Shown here one piece after another: positions 62,673 through 64,000 of a DNA stretch of 64,000 bases. The position numbers were made by a program, and so were the translations under genes. Numbering within the stretch: the first letter of the stretch is position 1; each line of letters opens with the position of its first letter. Source of the stretch: Paenibacillus sp. FSL R10-2734 (GTDB lineage: Bacteria; Bacillota; Bacilli; Paenibacillales; Paenibacillaceae); NCBI RefSeq assembly GCF_037963865.1, contig NZ_CP150170.1, forward strand, positions 4,588,001 to 4,652,000, in the 5' to 3' direction. The notes beneath the pieces are model-generated. The model saw nothing but the letters and a program-made list of their open reading frames with translations. It was not told where the DNA came from and did no database searches.

Positions 62673-64000
62673 TTAAAGTAATCGCTGTTCTCTAATCTTA
62701 GAAACGGCTTGCACACGATTTTTGACGTCTAATTTCTGATGAATATTGTGAATGTATCTTTTAACTGTTCCTGGAGAAAGGAATAAACGACTTGCAATTT
62801 CATCATTAGAACGTCCCTCGACGATGTAATACATGAGTTCTAGCTCTCTTTTTGTAAAGTGAATATCTATAGAAGACTCCGACTCTTTCATAGCTGTAGA
62901 ATTGACGTTATTTAATGGCTCGAGCAGATAAGACTGAAGCAATTGATTTATATATTCATGTCCAGATGCTGCGCTCCGATCAGATAAATAGCGTTGCAGC
63001 AATCGAATGAGTGGCAATCCTTCATCAAGAAAAATACGGATATATCCCTCTGGCTCAGCAAGCTCAAGTGCCTGTTCCAAAGCCTCATAAGCCTGACCAT
63101 CTTTACCTTGAATTTCATAAGCCACAGCAAGCAGTATCAAAATCTCTATCTGGCTGCCGAGTCGATCCGTTCGTCTAGCCACTCTAAGTAGTTTGTCGAG
63201 CCAAGGGATTGCTTCACTGAACGCTTGACGTGCCATCAGTATACGAGCGAGCGTGATTTGTTCATATTCCCGAGTGACATTAGGCTTATCGGTTGAACTA
63301 ATATGCCTTTTTGCAAGCCATTCGTCCCCACTATATACAAGTCCTTGCGAAAGTTGAATTTGAATATAGGCAGCCTCTAGCAATCTTTCCCAACGTGGGG
63401 AGTGATGTTGCTGCAGTTCTTCTATAGCCGTTTGCAAAACATATATCGCCTCATCACCATGACCCAGGGCTTTTAGAATTTTCGATTGCATTATAACTCC
63501 AGGCACCCACACGCTGACTTGGTCCGAGGAATTACATAAAACAAGTGCTTTGTCCACCTGTACTCTTGCATTATCAAGCTGGTTCCATTCATAGAATAGA
63601 ACCGATAAAAATATAAAACCATGTCCTTGTAATGCAAAATGTAGTAAGGCCCTTCTTTCCTCAGACGTTGAGACTTTAGCCGATAAATAAGCCATCTTCT
63701 TCAATCTTCCACCGAATCCTATCGGGCCACGAAGTAAAAGCGCTTCCCCTTCATTCACTACTTTTACTATAGAAGCAAATCTCTCAATGCCTTCTCTGTT
63801 CTGATCCAACAGCTCAACGAAAGTATCCACGTCCCCCTGATAAAAGGCAACCGAAGCACGATATAGATCCAATCGCATTTGAATTACAGCTTGGTCTTGT
63901 TCTGAAATTAAGAACTTCTCTTCCATAAAGCTCTCTACCTTGTGTAAAAAGCGTTTGGCATCATCAGATCGTCCTGAGACAGCCATCGCCCCCGCTTGAA
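62673..64000 (-). CDS. MalT-like LuxR-family regulator, N-terminus cut by window edge
   Basis: The frame is open to the right window edge, so the codon at 63986 is internal. The visible part has TPR-like helical repeats (EEQWLAKRHIS-like, DEAIYVLQTAIEELQQ, QAFSEAIPWLDKLL). A LuxR HTH at the C-terminus (FTKRELELMYYIVEGRSNDE, IASRLFLSPGTVKRYIHNIH) completes the pattern of LAL/MalT regulators. An N-terminal ATPase domain is expected beyond the edge. Confidence 0.88.
   Translation of the reverse strand, partial: QAGAMAVSGRSDDAKRFLHKVESFMEEKFLISEQDQAVIQMRLDLYRASVAFYQGDVDTFVELLDQNREGIERFASIVKVVNEGEALLLRGPIGFGGRLKKMAYLSAKVSTSEERRALLHFALQGHGFIFLSVLFYEWNQLDNARVQVDKALVLCNSSDQVSVWVPGVIMQSKILKALGHGDEAIYVLQTAIEELQQHHSPRWERLLEAAYIQIQLSQGLVYSGDEWLAKRHISSTDKPNVTREYEQITLARILMARQAFSEAIPWLDKLLRVARRTDRLGSQIEILILLAVAYEIQGKDGQAYEALEQALELAEPEGYIRIFLDEGLPLIRLLQRYLSDRSAASGHEYINQLLQSYLLEPLNNVNSTAMKESESSIDIHFTKRELELMYYIVEGRSNDEIASRLFLSPGTVKRYIHNIHQKLDVKNRVQAVSKIREQRLL

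Overview
The window reads as a piece of a Paenibacillus-like chromosome (endospore-forming, Gram-positive, low to moderate GC). This is inferred from a tricistronic GerA-type germinant receptor operon, a GlcT/RAT antitermination system, a YesM/YesN two-component system driving a sugar ABC operon, AzlCD with a MocR regulator, many purine-rich Shine-Dalgarno sites with some TTG/GTG starts, and U-tract terminators. Nearly all genes lie on the minus strand. No tRNA, rRNA, CRISPR array or intact insertion sequence was seen.

Layout: 1-8.4 kb holds a truncated DHA2 exporter, a secreted copper amine oxidase N-like protein, two paralogous secreted ~300-residue proteins flanking a PadR / HAAS-SEDS gene pair, and an lmrAB-like TetR-MFS operon. 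8.4-9.3 kb is non-coding and carries two 183-bp copies of a palindromic repeat. 9.3-18.1 kb holds housekeeping and accessory genes: DUF4395, AIM24-like, Nudix, an atypical kinase, PQ-loop, ROK kinase, azlCD-mocR and a P-loop protein, plus a decayed GNAT gene. 18.3-26.7 kb is an AT-rich one-direction cassette: galactokinase, MATE exporter, GT2 glycosyltransferase, a NitT/TauT-type ABC importer and a GH36 alpha-galactosidase. It is the best candidate for an undescribed pathway.

27.5-38.6 kb holds a nuclease lipoprotein, VOC and GNAT proteins, a three-gene ABC-2 exporter, ribA with a divergent HxlR regulator, and an ECF sigma / membrane anti-sigma-like / ABC exporter operon. 38.7-41.8 kb is a glcT-crr-nagE PTS operon with promoter, RAT and terminator in its leader. 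41.8-43.9 kb has a DivIVA-domain protein, a homologue of the B. subtilis replication terminator protein RTP, and a decayed secreted glycoside hydrolase. 44-48 kb is the germination operon. 49.2-59.3 kb is a sugar system: a YesMN-type two-component pair divergent from an ABC importer and a cytoplasmic GH2 enzyme with a discoidin-like tail. 59.5-64 kb has three GNAT enzymes, a YmaF-like protein and the C-terminal part of a MalT-like LuxR regulator.

Start codons were adjusted from the longest open frame wherever a clear Shine-Dalgarno site favoured an internal start. Functions rest on motif recognition by eye, not on database searches.
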